In this document: positions 40,624 through 64,000 of the stretch, one piece after another | Layout: each line of letters opens with the position of its first letter | How positions within the stretch are numbered: position 1 is the first letter of the stretch | Source of the DNA: Cryptosporangium sp044454545 | Lineage (GTDB): Bacteria; Actinomycetota; Actinomycetes; Mycobacteriales; Cryptosporangiaceae | Length of the DNA: 64,000 bases | Assembly: GCF_044454545.1 (NCBI RefSeq) | Contig: NZ_JBITDV010000009.1 | Span: 372,001-436,000 of the forward strand | Direction of reading: 5' to 3' | Notes under the pieces: model-generated | Told to the model about the DNA's origin: nothing | What the model saw: only the letters and a program-made list of their open reading frames with translations | The model's database searches: none | Program-made: the position numbers and the translations under genes

Positions 40624-41987
40624 GTCAGCGCGGCGCTTCCCAGGATGAGCGCGGCGGCCGCGTCGACGCCGCCGGCCCGCCGGAGCTCGGCGCCGAGATG
40701 CTCCGCCCGCTCCCGGAACCGCTGATCGTCCAGGACCTGGTTCAGCTTGGCCACGGTGTCGTCCACGTCGACCCGGTCGGGCCGCTCGACGGTCAGACCG
40801 ACGCCGCTGGTCTGCCCGCGGATCGCCTGGTCGTAGCAGTCCACCCAGAGCGGTCGCAGCACCATCGGCTTGCCGAAGTAGACGCTCTCGTGGAAGCCGT
40901 TGGCGCCACCGTGGTTGAAGAAGAGCTTCACGTGCGGATGGGCCAGGACGTCGAGCTGGGACGGCACCGAGCTGACCACACGCAGATTCTCCGGCAGGTC
41001 GTCGGGGAGCAGGTGCTGTTGCGACGCGGGCAGCTTCCACAGCACGGCGTGGCGGGCGGCGATCCGGCGGAACACGTCCACCAGGCCGTGGATCTCGTCC
41101 TCGGACGGGCGCCAGAGCGTCCCGAACCCGACGTACACCACCGATTCGTGCCGATCCAGCCACCCGGAGATCTCCTGCTCGCCCGGTACCTGCGGCAGCG
41201 GTGGGATGACCGCGCCCACCAGATGGACCTTGTCCGGAAGGTCGAACGGGTACTCCAGACCGAAGACGGTGTAGGACAGCACGAGCTCGGCCATGCCGAC
41301 CTTGTTCAACGGCTGGCCGGCCGCCGCCGAGATCTGGTGCTCGCGGGCGTAGCGGCCTATCCGGCGGATCGCCCGCAGCATCGTCGGGTGGAGGAACATC
41401 AGCTGCGCGCGGAGCCGGAAGACCGCGTTGTACACGCGCTGCGCCGGCGTCATGTCGTCGGGCAGCCCGGTGTGCAGGAACGGGAACCGGGGGCTCAGCC
41501 GGCCGAACAGCTGGTTGCTCGGGATGAACGGCGAGCTCAGGACGTAGGGCACACCCCGCGTCAGCGCGGCCGCGACGGCCATCGTGTTGCTGGCGTCGAT
41601 GACCATCAGCGCTGGTTGGACTTTGTCGATGGCTGCCGTGATCGCCGGGTAGGGGTCCGCTCCGTCGGCCCTCAGCACGCGGGTGAGTTCGTACCGCACC
41701 ACGGCGCGGTGGGCTCGCCAGCGCGAACGCTGGATGGCGCGGCGGTACTCCCGCTCCGGCCATCCGGCCAGCGTCAGACCCGGATCGGACGGCCCCAGCG
41801 AGGCGAAACGGACTCCCGCCAGGGCGTCCACCTCGCCGCGGTGATCCTCCTCGGTGGCGAACCACACCTCGCACGCCGTCCGCTCGGCCACCGCCCCGGC
41901 GACCGTGAGCATCACGTTCAGCATGCCGGCACCGCCGCTGCTCACGAACAGGATCGACGTGCGGTTCCCGTCTTCCACGACAGCCAC
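40620..41987 (-). CDS. Glycosyltransferase (NysDI/AmphDI-like GT1)
   Basis: A 455-residue GT-B fold transferase. N-terminal acceptor domain begins ILFVSSGGAGMLNVMLTVAG; the C-terminal donor domain has YVGFGTLWRPSEDE, WKLPASQQHLL, VSSVPSQLDVLAHPHVKLFFNHGGANGFHESVYFG and RPLWVDCYDQA, the PSPG-like donor site with D-Q. The C-terminal wording is like the mycosaminyltransferases of polyene clusters. Its start is divergent from the PKS over a 186-base promoter. The P450 gene follows, coupled. Confidence 0.86.
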   Translation of the reverse strand: MAVVEDGNRTSILFVSSGGAGMLNVMLTVAGAVAERTACEVWFATEEDHRGEVDALAGVRFASLGPSDPGLTLAGWPEREYRRAIQRSRWRAHRAVVRYELTRVLRADGADPYPAITAAIDKVQPALMVIDASNTMAVAAALTRGVPYVLSSPFIPSNQLFGRLSPRFPFLHTGLPDDMTPAQRVYNAVFRLRAQLMFLHPTMLRAIRRIGRYAREHQISAAAGQPLNKVGMAELVLSYTVFGLEYPFDLPDKVHLVGAVIPPLPQVPGEQEISGWLDRHESVVYVGFGTLWRPSEDEIHGLVDVFRRIAARHAVLWKLPASQQHLLPDDLPENLRVVSSVPSQLDVLAHPHVKLFFNHGGANGFHESVYFGKPMVLRPLWVDCYDQAIRGQTSGVGLTVERPDRVDVDDTVAKLNQVLDDQRFRERAEHLGAELRRAGGVDAAAALILGSAALT

Positions 41988-42173
41988 CTTCCGGCAGTGC
42001 GGTTCACCCGCGGCGAACCTAGACCGCGGCCGGGTGGGGATCTGACTAGGTCCGGGGTGCGGAAACTAGGTATTTCGCGGGGACGCATCGGCTTGACTCG
42101 CCCAACGGCGACGGCGGCAGCGCAGGTGTCCGCCTGGTGTCTCGATGAGCCGCTGCGACTCCCGGAGTGATAG
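41988..42173. promoter_or_regulatory. Divergent promoter between glycosyltransferase and PKS, with PimM-like site
   Basis: This 186-base gap holds CTAGGTATTTCGCGGG at 42066-42081, matching 13 of 16 positions of the recalled PimM operator, and a second ACTAGGT at 42045-42051. An AACTAGGTATTT-type element also occurs, degenerate, in the gmd/thioesterase gap. The remainder shows nothing recognisable besides a possible GGAGTG ribosome site before ATG 42174. Confidence 0.6.

Positions 42174-64000
<21,827 letters not shown>

Overview
This 64 kb window is very GC-rich DNA from an actinobacterium. The signs are GTG starts, many ATGA/GTGA stop-start couplings, PptT/PptH-type genes, PAS-LuxR and DUF5988-like genes, and rare TTA codons. 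The gene set fits a soil or rare actinomycete with large secondary-metabolite clusters; I cannot name the genus. No rRNA, tRNA, CRISPR, phage or insertion sequence was seen, and no gene-free stretch exceeds about 230 bases.

Region 1 (1-9.5 kb) looks like aromatic catabolism. It holds the end of a group D flavin monooxygenase, a flavin reductase fused to an IclR-type effector domain, a TetR regulator, an FAD-dependent aromatic hydroxylase, a DUF3500 protein and a fumarylacetoacetate-hydrolase-family enzyme. A rearrangement scar follows, where a headless amidohydrolase (-) abuts a headless isochorismatase-type hydrolase (+). Then come a GntR regulator and an NmrA/MarR pair with a double palindromic operator.

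Region 2 (9.6-25.5 kb) is a dispersed catabolic regulon. It has two SDRs, a PotABCD-like importer with a fused permease, a TPP enzyme, two carboxymuconolactone-decarboxylase-like proteins, two related metal-dependent hydrolases (DUF6282-like), a HpaI-type aldolase, a cupin, a Baeyer-Villiger-type monooxygenase and an MBL-fold hydrolase. Five upstream sites share a palindrome close to GTATGAC-N-GTCNTAC. The likely controller is the FCD-type GntR regulator at 19.3-20.0 kb. The substrate is unknown and this may be an undescribed pathway.

Region 3 (25.5-31.0 kb) is a sugar/polyol uptake unit: AraC regulator, Tat-type lipoprotein binding protein, two permeases (no dedicated ATPase) and a zinc polyol dehydrogenase.

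Region 4 (31.1 kb to the end) is the left part of a modular type I polyketide cluster with polyene-macrolide hallmarks. It has a PimM-like PAS-LuxR regulator, GDP-mannose 4,6-dehydratase, a NysDII-like sugar aminotransferase, a NysDI-like glycosyltransferase, a P450, an ABC exporter and a type II thioesterase. A PptH/PptT pair that removes and adds phosphopantetheine sits in the same operon as the thioesterase. The PKS itself is one uninterrupted frame from 42174 past the window end (at least 7,275 codons): docking helix, two KS-AT-DH-KR-ACP modules, one KS-AT-DH-ER-KR-ACP module and a fourth KS-AT-DH-ER-KR module cut before its ACP. All four ATs carry the malonyl signature. Matches to the PimM operator lie before the regulator, in the gmd/thioesterase gap and in the glycosyltransferase/PKS gap, which suggests one circuit.
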